The notes: generated by a model from the sequence alone, not told the origin. A stretch of DNA of 64,000 nt from an uncultured Pelagibacteraceae bacterium (GCA_902605035.1 CACLBB010000002.1:1-64000), one strand, 5' to 3'; shown: positions 54,507 to 63,941, counted from the first letter of the stretch. Numbers and translations are program-made.

Positions 54507-55832
54507 TTATAATTTTTTTATAATATTTTTAATTAGAAAATTTAATGAAAGTGATCTTAATAACATAAAGATTAGTAAAGATAGCCATAAACCATGATTA
54601 TCAAAATATTGCGTTAGATATATAGATATAATCACAAAAGAAGCAACAGCAAATATTGTTCCATTTCTCATGTCTTTAGTTTGCGAGGCGCCTATAAAGA
54701 TCCCATCCAGTTGATAACAAAATGAAGCTATCGGAGGTATAATTATAATCCAAATGGCATGTTCGTAAGAAATATATCTTAAGATTTCAACGTCAGTAAT
54801 AGTATTTATTATTGATTTAAAAAAAATTAAATAAGATATTGATATAATCAAAGCACTTAAGAAACTCAATTCTATAGAATTTTTAACGGTCAAAAAAAAG
54901 GACTTTTTGTTTTTTCTGCCAATACAATAACCTATCATACCTTCAGTAGTATAAGCATAGGCATCGAGCAAAAAAGCGGACAACAATATAAAATGCATTA
55001 AAATGGTATTAACAGCTATATAATCTTCACCTAATTTTGCTCCAAGATAAGTAACCCACAGAAATGAAAAGGTAAGAAATAAAGTTCTTATAAAAATGTC
55101 AAAATTTATTGTTATTAACTTTAATAACTTTGATGGCACTATTATATTTTGAATTTTAGGAATAATTGAGAATTTCCTGATTATATAATTATAAGAAAAT
55201 AATGAAAACGTAATTGCGGTGATATAGCTTGCAATTAGAGTTCCTATAGCAACTCCAAACACATTTAAATTTAGAGATAAAACAAAAAATGAACTTAGCA
55301 CAATGTTTAAAGATGACAAAACGATTACCAATAAGCTTGAAATATTAGTTTTCTGTATCCCTAAATAAAAACCTACTAAAATATATATTATAAATTCTGC
55401 TGGCACAGAGAGCACTCTAATAGAAATATAGGTTTTTATTAATTCCCTTGTTTCATTAGAGGTTGAAAAAAAATTTTCACTTAAATCAATTATTAAAAAC
55501 TTTGAAAAAATTATTATAATTGACAACGTTATTGCTATAAAAAAGTTTCTAAATAATGTTCTTACAATCTCTCTATAATCACTTTTAGCAAACAATTGGG
55601 CAACTATACCTACTGTACCCATTCTTAAAAAACCAAAACTCCATACGATCATAGTCATCACTGAAGTTCCGATACTTACAGCAGCTATAAATTTAGTCTC
55701 ACCTAAATTGCCCATCAAACCTGTATCTATAAGACCTACTAAAGGTACAGCCAAATTTGCAAAAAAAACTGGAATAGATAGAAATAAGATTTTTTTCTTT
55801 GAATTAATACTTGAATAACTTGTAAAATTCAT
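54507..55832 (-). CDS. MATE family efflux transporter (DinF-like)
   Basis: Twelve-helix multidrug/toxin antiporter of 441 residues. The start LSIPVFFANLAVPLVGLIDTGLMGNLGETKFIAAVSIGTSVMTMIVWSFGFLRMGTVGIVAQ is typical of DinF-type MATE proteins, and the second half has the repeat with NTILMHFILLSAFLLDAYAYTTEGMIG. It is probably coupled to ion gradients and exports an organic cation or a stress metabolite. It is divergent from terC with a 60-base gap. Confidence 0.92.
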   Translation of the reverse strand: MNFTSYSSINSKKKILFLSIPVFFANLAVPLVGLIDTGLMGNLGETKFIAAVSIGTSVMTMIVWSFGFLRMGTVGIVAQLFAKSDYREIVRTLFRNFFIAITLSIIIIFSKFLIIDLSENFFSTSNETRELIKTYISIRVLSVPAEFIIYILVGFYLGIQKTNISSLLVIVLSSLNIVLSSFFVLSLNLNVFGVAIGTLIASYITAITFSLFSYNYIIRKFSIIPKIQNIIVPSKLLKLITINFDIFIRTLFLTFSFLWVTYLGAKLGEDYIAVNTILMHFILLSAFLLDAYAYTTEGMIGYCIGRKNKKSFFLTVKNSIELSFLSALIISISYLIFFKSIINTITDVEILRYISYEHAIWIIIIPPIASFCYQLDGIFIGASQTKDMRNGTIFAVASFVIISIYLTQYFDNHGLWLSLLIFMLLRSLSLNFLIKNIIKKL

Positions 55833-55892
55833 ATTGAAAAAAAATAACCTTTAAAAAGTCGAACAATTAAATTATACACATGTAATAAGAAA

Positions 55893-56513
55893 ATGTTAGA
55901 ACAATTCATAATTTCTATTCAGATAATCTTAATAGATATAGTAATGGCTGCAGACAATGCGATCATTATAGGATTAATTGCTGCTAATTTTGCTCCTGAT
56001 AACAGAAGAAAAATTATTGCTTGGGGTGTAGCCGCAGCCTTTATATTTAGAATCATATTCGCTTTCTTCGCCGATTTTATGTTTGGATTTGCTTGGTTAA
56101 AAATCCTGGGAGGAGTTTTACTTCTCTGGGTAATACATAATCTTAGACAAGACTTCTTTGGCAAAACTAAAATTAGATCTCCAAAAATGAAATCCAACGA
56201 GACCCAATCGTTTTCAAATGGAGTTTACAAAGTTTTAGTAGCTGATATAGCAATAAGTTTTGATAACGTTATAGGTGTTGTTGGTGCTGCAAAAGGAAAC
56301 TATTATTTAATGGTTATCGGTTTGCTTTTATCTGTATTTTTAATTGCAACTTTAGCAAGCTATTTCGCAGATTATATAAAAAAACATCAATGGCTAGGTT
56401 ACGTAGGACTAGTAGCAATTTTAATAATTGCCATTCAACTAATTATCGGCGGTTTTGTGAATTTAGAGATTTTGTCAATAAATGAAAATTACAAGTTTTT
56501 ATTTAGTATTTAA
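55893..56513 (+). CDS. TerC family integral membrane protein
   Basis: Seven-helix membrane protein of 206 residues in the TerC/YjbE group. It carries the acidic motif MAADNAIIIGLIAANF in the first helix and DIAISFDNVIGVVGAAKGN in the second repeat; these Asp residues are thought to bind metal ions. A role in metal (Mn) export or metal homeostasis is established for some relatives. It lies between the MATE gene (divergent) and the glycosyltransferase gene (convergent, with no gap between the two stops). Confidence 0.88.
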   Translation: MLEQFIISIQIILIDIVMAADNAIIIGLIAANFAPDNRRKIIAWGVAAAFIFRIIFAFFADFMFGFAWLKILGGVLLLWVIHNLRQDFFGKTKIRSPKMKSNETQSFSNGVYKVLVADIAISFDNVIGVVGAAKGNYYLMVIGLLLSVFLIATLASYFADYIKKHQWLGYVGLVAILIIAIQLIIGGFVNLEILSINENYKFLFSI

Positions 56514-57407
56514 TTAATTTTTTTCAAAAGGGCGAAAAGAAGATTTTCTAAGCAGAATGGATGATAACATACCATTTAATTCAGCTTTTACTAAATTACT
56601 TTCTTCTTTTTTATTTGTAAGAAAAAATTTAATGTATCTTATTGATAGTTTGCACAACATTGGTATAGATTTTTTTAATGCATACAGATACGAGTAATTT
56701 TTCTTAAAGTAATAAAACTTAGACCAGTTGTAATGCCAGTTTCTACTTAGGCTTGCTTCATAATTAAATTTCCTCTCATGAGATGCTCCCCCTAAATGTT
56801 CAAATTTAATATTATCAACAACATACATTTTTTTGTTATTTTTTTTTAAATTTAGACACATATCCATAGTTTCAAAATATAAAAAGAAGTTTTCATCCAT
56901 AATCTTTAGGCTGTCCATATTTGCTTTATTTACGATAACAGACGAATCGATCCAATCTACCTCCTTCAAATAATATTTATTTAAAATTTCGATGTTTTTT
57001 TTATTTACAGAAATTTTTGAAAAAATATTTTCATCATAGTTCTTATATTGTTTCTCATTTTGATATGTAGGTGCCAACAAAACAAAGTCTTTAAAATGTT
57101 TTGTGCATTCAATTATACTTTTCAAGCATTGAGAGGATAATTTTACGTCAGGAGGGCTTAAAAACACAAAATTATTGTCAGACAGTTCTAGAGCTTTGTT
57201 CATACCACCTGCAAACCCAAGATTTTCATTTGGAACATAAACTTTAACATTTTTTTGAAATTTAGACTCGAATTCAGTTTTCAATGATTTATCTAAAGAA
57301 TTTTCAATGATGAGAATAGACACATCTAATCCATAATTCACAATTTTTTCAATATTTTTTGTAAGTAAATGTTTACTATGATGTGATAAAAAAGCTACTG
57401 TAAGCAT
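56514..57407 (-). CDS. family 2 glycosyltransferase
   Basis: GT-A glycosyltransferase of 297 residues. It starts with LTVAFLSHHSKHLLTKNIEKIVNYGLDVSILIIENSLDKSL, then the GFAGGMNKALELSDNNFVFLSPPDVKLS region (nucleotide/metal-binding acidic residue) and DSSVIVNKANM and FFLYFETMDMCLNLKKN (acceptor site, ExxD). It resembles rhamnosyl/galactofuranosyl-type transferases of surface polysaccharide synthesis; the sugar and acceptor cannot be told. No other sugar gene is adjacent. It is divergent from the FAD oxidoreductase gene with a 75-base AT-only-like gap. Confidence 0.86.
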   Translation of the reverse strand: MLTVAFLSHHSKHLLTKNIEKIVNYGLDVSILIIENSLDKSLKTEFESKFQKNVKVYVPNENLGFAGGMNKALELSDNNFVFLSPPDVKLSSQCLKSIIECTKHFKDFVLLAPTYQNEKQYKNYDENIFSKISVNKKNIEILNKYYLKEVDWIDSSVIVNKANMDSLKIMDENFFLYFETMDMCLNLKKNNKKMYVVDNIKFEHLGGASHERKFNYEASLSRNWHYNWSKFYYFKKNYSYLYALKKSIPMLCKLSIRYIKFFLTNKKEESNLVKAELNGMLSSILLRKSSFRPFEKN

Positions 57408-57482
57408 ATATAATATATATCTTATATTATAAATAAAAAAACAAAACTCTAATTATAAAAAAAACTAAAGTTATTAAATTAA

Positions 57483-58709
57483 ATGAAGATAGCAGTCATA
57501 GGTTCTGGCATTTCAGGTTTGTCTTCAGCTTATTATCTTTCAAAAAAATTCAAAGTTGATCTATTTGAAAAAGAAGACTATTTCGGAGGACATACATACA
57601 CTTTTGATATCAAAAATAAAAATAGAACTATTCCAGTAGATCTAGGTTTTATCGTTTTTAATAAACAAACTTATCCATATTTAATTAAATTTTTCCAAGA
57701 ATTAGACGTCCCTTTTGAAAAAAGCGACATGTCCTTTTCAGTTTCAGTGCAAGACAACGATTTAGAATACAGCGGAGGAGGTTTAAACTCACTTTTTGCA
57801 AAAAGAAAGAATATATTTAATTTGAAATTTTTAAAAATGATAAAAGAAATAATTATTTTTTATAAAACTGCAACTTCGTTTAAAAAACATAATTTAGAAG
57901 AAATCACTCTTGGAGAGTATCTTAAAAAATTAAATTCATCACAATATTTTATCTACTATCATATAATTCCAATGGTTGCTGCAATATGGTCAATGCCTTT
58001 TGAAAAAGCAAAGGACTTACCTTTAAGTTTATTTTTGGACTTTTTTATCAATCATGGTTTGTTCAAATTTAAAAATAGACCTCAGTGGTACACAGTATCT
58101 AATCGAAGTAAAACTTATGTAAATAAAGTATTGTCAAAGATAAGCGGAGAAGTTTTTAAGAATTATAAAGTTGAAAAAATATCTCGAAGCCAAGAAAATG
58201 TCAGAATAACCGTTGGAAATGAATACTTAGACTACGATCATGTTGTTCTGGCTTCACATGCTGATCAAAGTCTTAATATGATAGAAAATAGCACAATTGA
58301 GGAAAAAAAAATTTTAGACGGATTTCAATATGTATCAAATCTTGCAGTTTTACATAAGGATGTTTCTTTAATGCCAAAAAGAAAATTAACTTGGTCTAGC
58401 TGGAATTCAGTTTCTAAAGATAATAAAACTTGCATTACATATTGGTTAAATAAATTACAAAATTTAAATTGTGATGATAATTATTTTCTGACATTAAATC
58501 CTATTTATAAAATTGATAACAAAAATATTATAAAAGAAATAAATTTTCGCCACCCTTATTTCAACTTTAACACCCTTAACTTACAAAAAAAATTGCATTC
58601 AATACAAGGAATTAAAAGAACCTGGTTTTGTGGTAGTTATTTTGGATACGGATTCCATGAAGATGGATTAAAATCAGCGATCAGTATTTTAGAAAGATTC
58701 AAAGCTTGA
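57483..58709 (+). CDS. FAD-dependent oxidoreductase (amine oxidase-like, COG2907 type)
   Basis: Flavoprotein of 408 residues. The FAD motif is VIGSGISGLSSAYYLSKKFKVDLFEKEDYFGGHTYTFDI (3-41, with the Glu after the third strand), and the end has FCGSYFGYGFHEDGLKSAISILERF. It is typical of FAD proteins that stand next to DUF1365 and Cfa genes in proteobacteria and that have been linked to unsaturated or furan fatty acid formation (UfaD-like). Here it is the first gene of a tight six-gene operon. Its activity is inferred from context only. Confidence 0.88.
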   Translation: MKIAVIGSGISGLSSAYYLSKKFKVDLFEKEDYFGGHTYTFDIKNKNRTIPVDLGFIVFNKQTYPYLIKFFQELDVPFEKSDMSFSVSVQDNDLEYSGGGLNSLFAKRKNIFNLKFLKMIKEIIIFYKTATSFKKHNLEEITLGEYLKKLNSSQYFIYYHIIPMVAAIWSMPFEKAKDLPLSLFLDFFINHGLFKFKNRPQWYTVSNRSKTYVNKVLSKISGEVFKNYKVEKISRSQENVRITVGNEYLDYDHVVLASHADQSLNMIENSTIEEKKILDGFQYVSNLAVLHKDVSLMPKRKLTWSSWNSVSKDNKTCITYWLNKLQNLNCDDNYFLTLNPIYKIDNKNIIKEINFRHPYFNFNTLNLQKKLHSIQGIKRTWFCGSYFGYGFHEDGLKSAISILERFKA

Positions 58710-59467
58710 TGAAATCGCGTATTTATAATGGTTTAGTGACTCACACTCGCTTCAAACCAGTAAAACATTATTTAAAATATAAAACTTTTTCATTACTTAT
58801 TGATTTAGATGAAATTAAAATATTGGATAAAATTAGCCCTATATTTTCTTTAAATAAATTTAATATTTATAGTTTTTATTATAAAGATCACGGTGATCGC
58901 GATGGAAGTTCTCTTAAAAATTGGGTTCTTAAAAACTTGAAAAATTATAAAATTAAACAAAATATAAATAAAATAAAATTACTTTGCTACCCCAGAGTTC
59001 TCGGCTATGTATTTAATCCTTTAAGTATCTTTTATTGTTATCATAATAATCAATTAAAAATTGTTTTTTATGAGGTAAAAAATACTTTCAATGAGCAGCA
59101 TACCTATATTTTTAAAGTCAATAAAAAAAAAATAGTAGAGCAGCATTGTAAAAGAAGATTTTATGTTTCACCTTTTATGGATATGAATACTAAATATGAT
59201 TTCAAGTTACTTAATCCAGGCAAAAAATTATTTGTGTCTATAATACAAAGTGATAAAAAAGGGAAAGTTCTGACTGCAGTTCAAACTGGAAAAAGAAAAG
59301 AATTAAGCACAAAACAACTTATTATAAACTTCTTTAGATATCCTCTTATGACTGCTAAAATAATTATTGCGATACATTTTGAAGCATTACTATTGTGGAA
59401 AAAAGGAGCAATATATCGTCCACGAACAAAAAAAATTAAAAATAATTTGAGTTACGAAAAAAGATAA
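58706..59467 (+). CDS. DUF1365 family protein
   Basis: A 253-residue protein of the DUF1365 family. It shows MKSRIYNGLVTHTRFKPVKHYLKYKTFSLLIDLDEI, GDRDGSSLKNWVLKNL, the strongly conserved CYPRVLGYVFNPLSIFYCY, EVKNTFNEQHTYIF and FYVSPFMDMNTKYDF. Members are always found with FAD oxidoreductases and Cfa-like methyltransferases; biochemistry is not established to my knowledge. It overlaps the upstream gene by 4 bases and stops one base before the next start, so all three are coupled. Confidence 0.9.
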   Translation: MMKSRIYNGLVTHTRFKPVKHYLKYKTFSLLIDLDEIKILDKISPIFSLNKFNIYSFYYKDHGDRDGSSLKNWVLKNLKNYKIKQNINKIKLLCYPRVLGYVFNPLSIFYCYHNNQLKIVFYEVKNTFNEQHTYIFKVNKKKIVEQHCKRRFYVSPFMDMNTKYDFKLLNPGKKLFVSIIQSDKKGKVLTAVQTGKRKELSTKQLIINFFRYPLMTAKIIIAIHFEALLLWKKGAIYRPRTKKIKNNLSYEKR

Positions 59468-60658
59468 ATGAGATTTTCAAAAATAGCTGAAAAATTTGTT
59501 ATAAATAAGCTAAAATTAATTAAAAGTGGTAATCTAAAGTTGATCAATTATGACGGTAAAGTCTATCAATTTGGTGAATTAAAGAGCTCTAATAATTCAG
59601 ACATCAAAATAAATAATCCAAAATTTTTTCAAAATATTGTTTTAGGAGGTAGTTCCGCTTTAGGGGAAGCATATATTAATAAAGATTTTTACTCCTCAAA
59701 TCTTACAAATTTAATTGAATTAACTGCAAAAAATATCAATCTTATATATACATTTTCTGGAAGTTTAAGACTACAAACAGTGAAAAATTTTTTAAAACAA
59801 ATATTTGCGTCGAATACTAAATCAAAAAGTCTTAAGCATATATCTAGACATTATGATTTAGGAAATGAATTTTTTTCTACTTGGCTAGATAAAACTTTAA
59901 CTTATTCAAGCGCGGTATTTGAAAATAAAGATGACGATTTAGAAATTGCTCAAATAAATAAGTACCAAAAATTGATAGATCTTTTGGATATAAAAGATGG
60001 AGATAAAATTTTAGAAATAGGATGCGGTTGGGGCGGATTTTCAGAATATTTAGCAAAAAGAAATAATGTTTTAATTGACTCTATCACTATTTCAAAAAAA
60101 CAGTACGAATACACTAAAAAGAAAATTTCTGAAAAAGGTTTAAATAATAAAGTTAATGTGAAGTTTTTGGATTACAGGGATTTAAATGATAAATATGATA
60201 AGATAGCTTCTATAGAAATGATTGAAGCCGTAGGTGAAAAATATTTAAATCAATATTTTAAAAGAATAAAAGAATCTCTTAAACCAGACGGCAAAGCAGC
60301 AATTCAAGGAATTATAATTAAAGATGATTTATTCAAACGTTACAGAAATAATGAAGACTTTATTCAAAAATATATTTTTCCAGGAGGCTTTTTACCATCT
60401 TTAAGCTTTATCCAAAATCTTACAGAAAAAAACTATTTAAATTTAAATGAAATAAATTCATATTCACATGATTATGCGAAAACTCTATCAGTATGGAGAA
60501 GCAATTTTTTAAGAGCATGGGACAATATTTCACCTCTTGGTTTTGATGATTATTTCAAAAGAATGTGGGAATTTTATTTATCTTATTGTGAGGCTGGCTT
60601 TAAATCGAAAAATATAGACTTGATTCAATTTTCTATGTCGAATAGACAAACGCCATGA
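59468..60658 (+). CDS. cfa: cyclopropane-fatty-acyl-phospholipid synthase family methyltransferase
   Basis: SAM-dependent enzyme that methylates the double bond of phospholipid acyl chains. The 396 residues contain the SAM-binding motif KILEIGCGWGGFSEYLAKR (about 178-196), HYDLGNEFFSTWLDKTLTYSSAVF, the SIEMIEAVGEKYL catalytic segment and QYIFPGGFLPS. The operon context (FAD enzyme, DUF1365, DUF3833) fits the CfaB/UfaM-type group that can give methylated rather than cyclopropane fatty acids. Cyclopropane formation remains the alternative. It overlaps the DUF3833 gene by 4 bases. Confidence 0.92.
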   Translation: MRFSKIAEKFVINKLKLIKSGNLKLINYDGKVYQFGELKSSNNSDIKINNPKFFQNIVLGGSSALGEAYINKDFYSSNLTNLIELTAKNINLIYTFSGSLRLQTVKNFLKQIFASNTKSKSLKHISRHYDLGNEFFSTWLDKTLTYSSAVFENKDDDLEIAQINKYQKLIDLLDIKDGDKILEIGCGWGGFSEYLAKRNNVLIDSITISKKQYEYTKKKISEKGLNNKVNVKFLDYRDLNDKYDKIASIEMIEAVGEKYLNQYFKRIKESLKPDGKAAIQGIIIKDDLFKRYRNNEDFIQKYIFPGGFLPSLSFIQNLTEKNYLNLNEINSYSHDYAKTLSVWRSNFLRAWDNISPLGFDDYFKRMWEFYLSYCEAGFKSKNIDLIQFSMSNRQTP

Positions 60659-61179
60659 TTAGATTTCTTAGTTTAATTTTATTAATTTTTTTGACAGGAT
60701 GTGCCAATAATATGAAACCAACTGATTTTAAGGACCAAAAACCTAGATTAATTATAGAAGACTATTTATCAGGAAAAGTTAAGGCTTGGGGCATATTACA
60801 GAACAGATCTGGCAAAGTAACTAGACAATTTTCTGCTGATTTAATGGGTAAATGGGATGGAAAACAATTAATTTTAGATGAAAAATTTATTTGGTCTGAC
60901 GGTGAAGTACAGAATAGGCAGTGGACAATTAAAAAGATAGATAAACATAACTATGAGGGAACTGCTGGAGATGTGGTTGGTTTAGCTAAAGGTTTCTCGT
61001 ATGGACCAGTATTTAAATTTGAATATGTCTTGTTAGTACCAATTAAGGGAAAAAATATTAAAATTAAATTTGATGATTGGATATTTAAACAGGATGAGAG
61101 AATTGCTATAAATAGAGCTACTATGACAAAATTTGGAATTAAAGTAGCCGAGTTAACAGTAATGTTTGTTAAAGATTAG
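60655..61179 (+). CDS. DUF3833 family lipoprotein
   Basis: Envelope lipoprotein of 174 residues. It has a lipobox (LIFLTGC, Cys16), then the DUF3833 pattern: LIIEDYLSGKVKAWGILQNRSGKVTRQFSADLMGKWDG, FIWSDGEVQNRQWTIKKID, GTAGDVVGLAKGFSYGPVFKFEYVL and DDWIFKQDERIAINRATMTKFGIKVAELTV. The family is lipocalin-like and occurs with Cfa/DUF1365 clusters; it may carry or protect lipids. It overlaps cfa by 4 bases. Confidence 0.88.
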   Translation: MIRFLSLILLIFLTGCANNMKPTDFKDQKPRLIIEDYLSGKVKAWGILQNRSGKVTRQFSADLMGKWDGKQLILDEKFIWSDGEVQNRQWTIKKIDKHNYEGTAGDVVGLAKGFSYGPVFKFEYVLLVPIKGKNIKIKFDDWIFKQDERIAINRATMTKFGIKVAELTVMFVKD

Positions 61180-61188
61180 GATTAAAAC

Positions 61189-61638
61189 ATGTTTAATAGA
61201 TTTAAAAATTGGATGGTAGAAAGCGCTAATATAATGTTTGATGACTCAAAATCTGATCTTAGAAGTTTGCCAAAAACAGTTCGTTTACAAATATTAATAG
61301 TTTTATCTTTTATTTGGTCTACAGTTTTCAGTTTATATGTTTTTAGCTTAACAACTTTTATATGGGGATGGGCAGGAGTGGTGATGGCCCATATTGGCCT
61401 AATAATAGCAGTATACATCACCTTTAAATTCTTTCACAAAGCACAGAAGGAACGAAGAAGTGTATTTGAAACAGGAAATTATAATCCAGCCAAAATTTTT
61501 GTTATATTTTTTTTAGTCTTTTTTATATTTATTTTTACCAAAGGAGTTGAAGTATTAACAAAATCAAATTCCTACTCAATCAAATATGAGGGTCCTAAAA
61601 AATCAACACTAGAAAGAATTAAGGATTTCGTAGATTAA
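61189..61638 (+). CDS. small membrane protein of unknown function in the cfa/sodB operon
   Basis: I do not recognise the family. The 149 residues begin with MFNRFKNWMVESANIMFDDSKSDLRSLPKTVRLQ, then about three hydrophobic segments at 44-62, 66-84 and 104-121, with a charged loop AQKERRSVFETGNYNP between the last two. It is 9 bases after the DUF3833 gene and 2 before sodB, so it belongs to the operon. It occupies the place where DUF2878-type membrane proteins lie in related clusters, but no clear similarity is seen. Confidence 0.7.
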   Translation: MFNRFKNWMVESANIMFDDSKSDLRSLPKTVRLQILIVLSFIWSTVFSLYVFSLTTFIWGWAGVVMAHIGLIIAVYITFKFFHKAQKERRSVFETGNYNPAKIFVIFFLVFFIFIFTKGVEVLTKSNSYSIKYEGPKKSTLERIKDFVD

Positions 61639-61640
61639 AT

Positions 61641-62228
61641 ATGTTTTATTTGCCAAAGCTAGATTATAAAAACAATGCGCTTTCACCAATCATGTCGGAG
61701 CAGACTTTAGATTTGCACCATGGAAAACACCATCAAACCTACATTACAAACCTCAATAATTTTGTAAAATCTACTGAATTTGAAAAATTATCTTTAGAGG
61801 AAATTATTAAAAAAACTGCAGAAGATAAGAGCAAGTCGGCTATATTTAATAATGCAAGCCAACATTGGAATCATAATCTTTTTTGGAAATGTATGAAACC
61901 AAATGGAGGAGGCAAAATGCCATCAAAGCTTGAGAATAGAATTATTAAGGAATTTAGTTCTATTGAAAAGTTTAGAGAAGAATTCATAAAAGCTGGAGTT
62001 ACACAATTTGGTTCTGGATGGTGTTGGCTATCTACTAAAAATGATAAACTAATTATTTCAAATACTTCTAATGCAGAAAATCCTTTAATATATAATATGA
62101 GACCGTTACTTGGATGTGATGTATGGGAGCATTCATACTACTTAGACTATAAAAATAAAAGACCAATTTATTTAGAAAATTTCTTTGACAAATTAATTAA
62201 CTGGGAATTTGTTGCCTCAAATCTTTAA
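61641..62228 (+). CDS. sodB: superoxide dismutase, Fe type
   Basis: Converts superoxide to peroxide and oxygen. The 195 residues have the metal ligands His26 (LDLHHGKHHQTYITNLN), the second His in FNNASQHWNHNLFW, and Asp/His of GCDVWEHSYYLDYKNKRP. The NASQHWNHNLFW and FGSGWCWL patterns point to the iron-dependent group. It is the sixth gene of the lipid-modification operon, which suggests a shared oxidative-stress role. Confidence 0.95.
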   Translation: MFYLPKLDYKNNALSPIMSEQTLDLHHGKHHQTYITNLNNFVKSTEFEKLSLEEIIKKTAEDKSKSAIFNNASQHWNHNLFWKCMKPNGGGKMPSKLENRIIKEFSSIEKFREEFIKAGVTQFGSGWCWLSTKNDKLIISNTSNAENPLIYNMRPLLGCDVWEHSYYLDYKNKRPIYLENFFDKLINWEFVASNL

Positions 62229-62235
62229 AAAAAAA

Positions 62236-62988
62236 TTATCTTTTGACTAATTTATCCACTAAAAAAAGATAAATTCTGTAAGGAATAATTCTTAAAAACT
62301 TCAAAATTAGAGTTAATGATTTTGGAAAATGGATCTCAAAAGACTTATTTTTTGTCAGTCCCTCATAAATCTTGTCTGCAGCATAAATTGGAGATTTTAA
62401 AAAAGGCATACTAAAATCGTTTTTATCTGTTAGTGGAGTTTTGATAAATCCTGGAGAAATTACCGAGACTCTTACATTAAATTTTTTAAAATCAAAGTAA
62501 ATACTTTCACTAAAGTTAGTTAAAGCTGCTTTAGATGGGCCATATCCACTTGAGTTTGGAAGTCCTCTATAACTAGCTATTGAAGAAACTATTGAAATAT
62601 GTCCAGATTTTTTACTTTTAAAATAATCTTCAACAGTTTTGACACAATCTATTACCCCAAAAAAATTTACTTTAATTACGTTTTTAATTTTATCAGTATC
62701 TATCCTTTTCTCATTTTTTGGATCATAAGTTCCGCTAGAAAACAAACAAATATCTAAATCTTCAAATTCTTCTAAAATTTTTTGAAATACTTTTTCAATC
62801 TGATTTTTTTCAGTAACATCTAATGGATATGAAGATATATTTTTCTCCTGAGCCATTTCATCTAATATTTCTTTTCTTCTTGCTGATACAGCTACTTTCC
62901 ATCCTTCTGATGCAAATTTTTCAGCTACAGCTCTTCCTATTCCACTGCTAGCTCCAGTTATCCAAATTTTTTTCTGATTTTCTGACAT
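62236..62988 (-). CDS. short-chain dehydrogenase/reductase
   Basis: SDR of 250 residues. It has the cofactor motif IWITGASSGIGRAVAEKFASEG (with Arg nearby favouring NADP), a catalytic Ser in SIVSSIASYRGLPNSSGYGPSKAAL with Tyr and Lys in place (YxxxK = YGPSK), and a hydrophobic C-terminal helix that may anchor it to membrane. An SDR is also part of many Cfa/DUF1365 clusters, so it may belong functionally to the neighbouring operon although it is on the other strand. It is divergent from tspO with a 21-base gap. Confidence 0.92.
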   Translation of the reverse strand: MSENQKKIWITGASSGIGRAVAEKFASEGWKVAVSARRKEILDEMAQEKNISSYPLDVTEKNQIEKVFQKILEEFEDLDICLFSSGTYDPKNEKRIDTDKIKNVIKVNFFGVIDCVKTVEDYFKSKKSGHISIVSSIASYRGLPNSSGYGPSKAALTNFSESIYFDFKKFNVRVSVISPGFIKTPLTDKNDFSMPFLKSPIYAADKIYEGLTKNKSFEIHFPKSLTLILKFLRIIPYRIYLFLVDKLVKR

Positions 62989-63009
62989 TATTTAGTTATA
63001 CATTAAATT

Positions 63010-63474
63010 ATGACACAGAATAAATATTTATCTTTAGTATTAATATTAATTATTACATTTGCCGCATCTTATATTGGAGCTTATACAACAACCACATTTA
63101 AAGAACCATGGTATTCTGGTATCGCTCTCCCCTCCTATAGTCCACCAAGCTGGATTTTTCCACCTGTTTGGACAACACTTTATATCATGATGTCTGTTGC
63201 AATCTGGATAATATGGATTAAATTTTTTGATAAAAATATATTAAAAATTTATTTCATTCATTTATTTTTTAATTCAATTTGGAGTGTTATTTTTTTTGGT
63301 TTTCACTCAATTGGTATAGCATTAATAAATTTAATTATAATTTTAGCCTTTATAATATTTTTAATGAAAGTTTATTATGACAAAAATAGAATAAGTTTTT
63401 TTTTAATGATACCATATTTTATATGGTCTTTTTATGCACTGATACTAAATATTTCAATTTTTATGTTAAATTAA
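63010..63474 (+). CDS. tspO: TspO/MBR family tryptophan-rich sensory protein
   Basis: Five-helix membrane protein of 154 residues with the family hallmark WYSGIALPSYSPPSWIFPPVWTTLYIMMSVAIWIIW and LFFNSIWSVIFFGFHSIGIALINLI. TspO binds porphyrins and related ligands; in alphaproteobacteria it tunes photosynthesis or stress genes. It lies next to SodB and lipid-modification genes, consistent with tetrapyrrole or photo-oxidative stress handling. It overlaps the convergent HPP gene by 4 bases. Confidence 0.95.
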   Translation: MTQNKYLSLVLILIITFAASYIGAYTTTTFKEPWYSGIALPSYSPPSWIFPPVWTTLYIMMSVAIWIIWIKFFDKNILKIYFIHLFFNSIWSVIFFGFHSIGIALINLIIILAFIIFLMKVYYDKNRISFFLMIPYFIWSFYALILNISIFMLN

Positions 63475-63941
63475 AACCATCTTAACGGATAATTTCTTTT
63501 TAAGATGATATTATTTATTAAATAAGACATTAAAATTATTAATAAAGATCCAACAATTACAGGAAAAAAAATGAAATCAAAAGAAAGATCAGTAAATAGT
63601 GCTACTATTGGATTTGAAGCTGCAGGTGGATGCATTATTTTAAAATAAACCATCAGAGCAACTGCTAAACCAACTGAAAGTCCTAATGAATAAAAAGAGA
63701 GTCCAACGGTTTCATTAAATAAAATCCCGATCAACATTGCAACTAGATGCCCAAAAAAAATATTTTTTGGCTGGGCTGTTTCTAAATCGTAAAGAACGAA
63801 CACTAAAAATACGGTAGCTCCAAATGAAAACATTATCCATATCCCCGCAGATGTCTCTAAAGTTAAAAAAGCTAAAAGACTAATAACTATTGCTGCCGAT
63901 ATTCCTGAAACTATGGGTTCAAATTTTTTTTTTATTTTCAT
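63471..63941 (-). CDS. HPP family membrane protein
   Basis: Integral membrane protein of 156 residues with about five helices and the namesake HPPAASNPI motif late in the protein. An early FEPIVSGISAAIVISLLAFLT helix and GATVFLVFVLYDLETAQPKNIFFGHLVAMLIG are also family-like; relatives have been linked to nitrite transport in plants and cyanobacteria, which is not shown here. It converges on tspO. The gap before the window end is 59 bases. Confidence 0.85.
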   Translation of the reverse strand: MKIKKKFEPIVSGISAAIVISLLAFLTLETSAGIWIMFSFGATVFLVFVLYDLETAQPKNIFFGHLVAMLIGILFNETVGLSFYSLGLSVGLAVALMVYFKIMHPPAASNPIVALFTDLSFDFIFFPVIVGSLLIILMSYLINNIILKRNYPLRWF

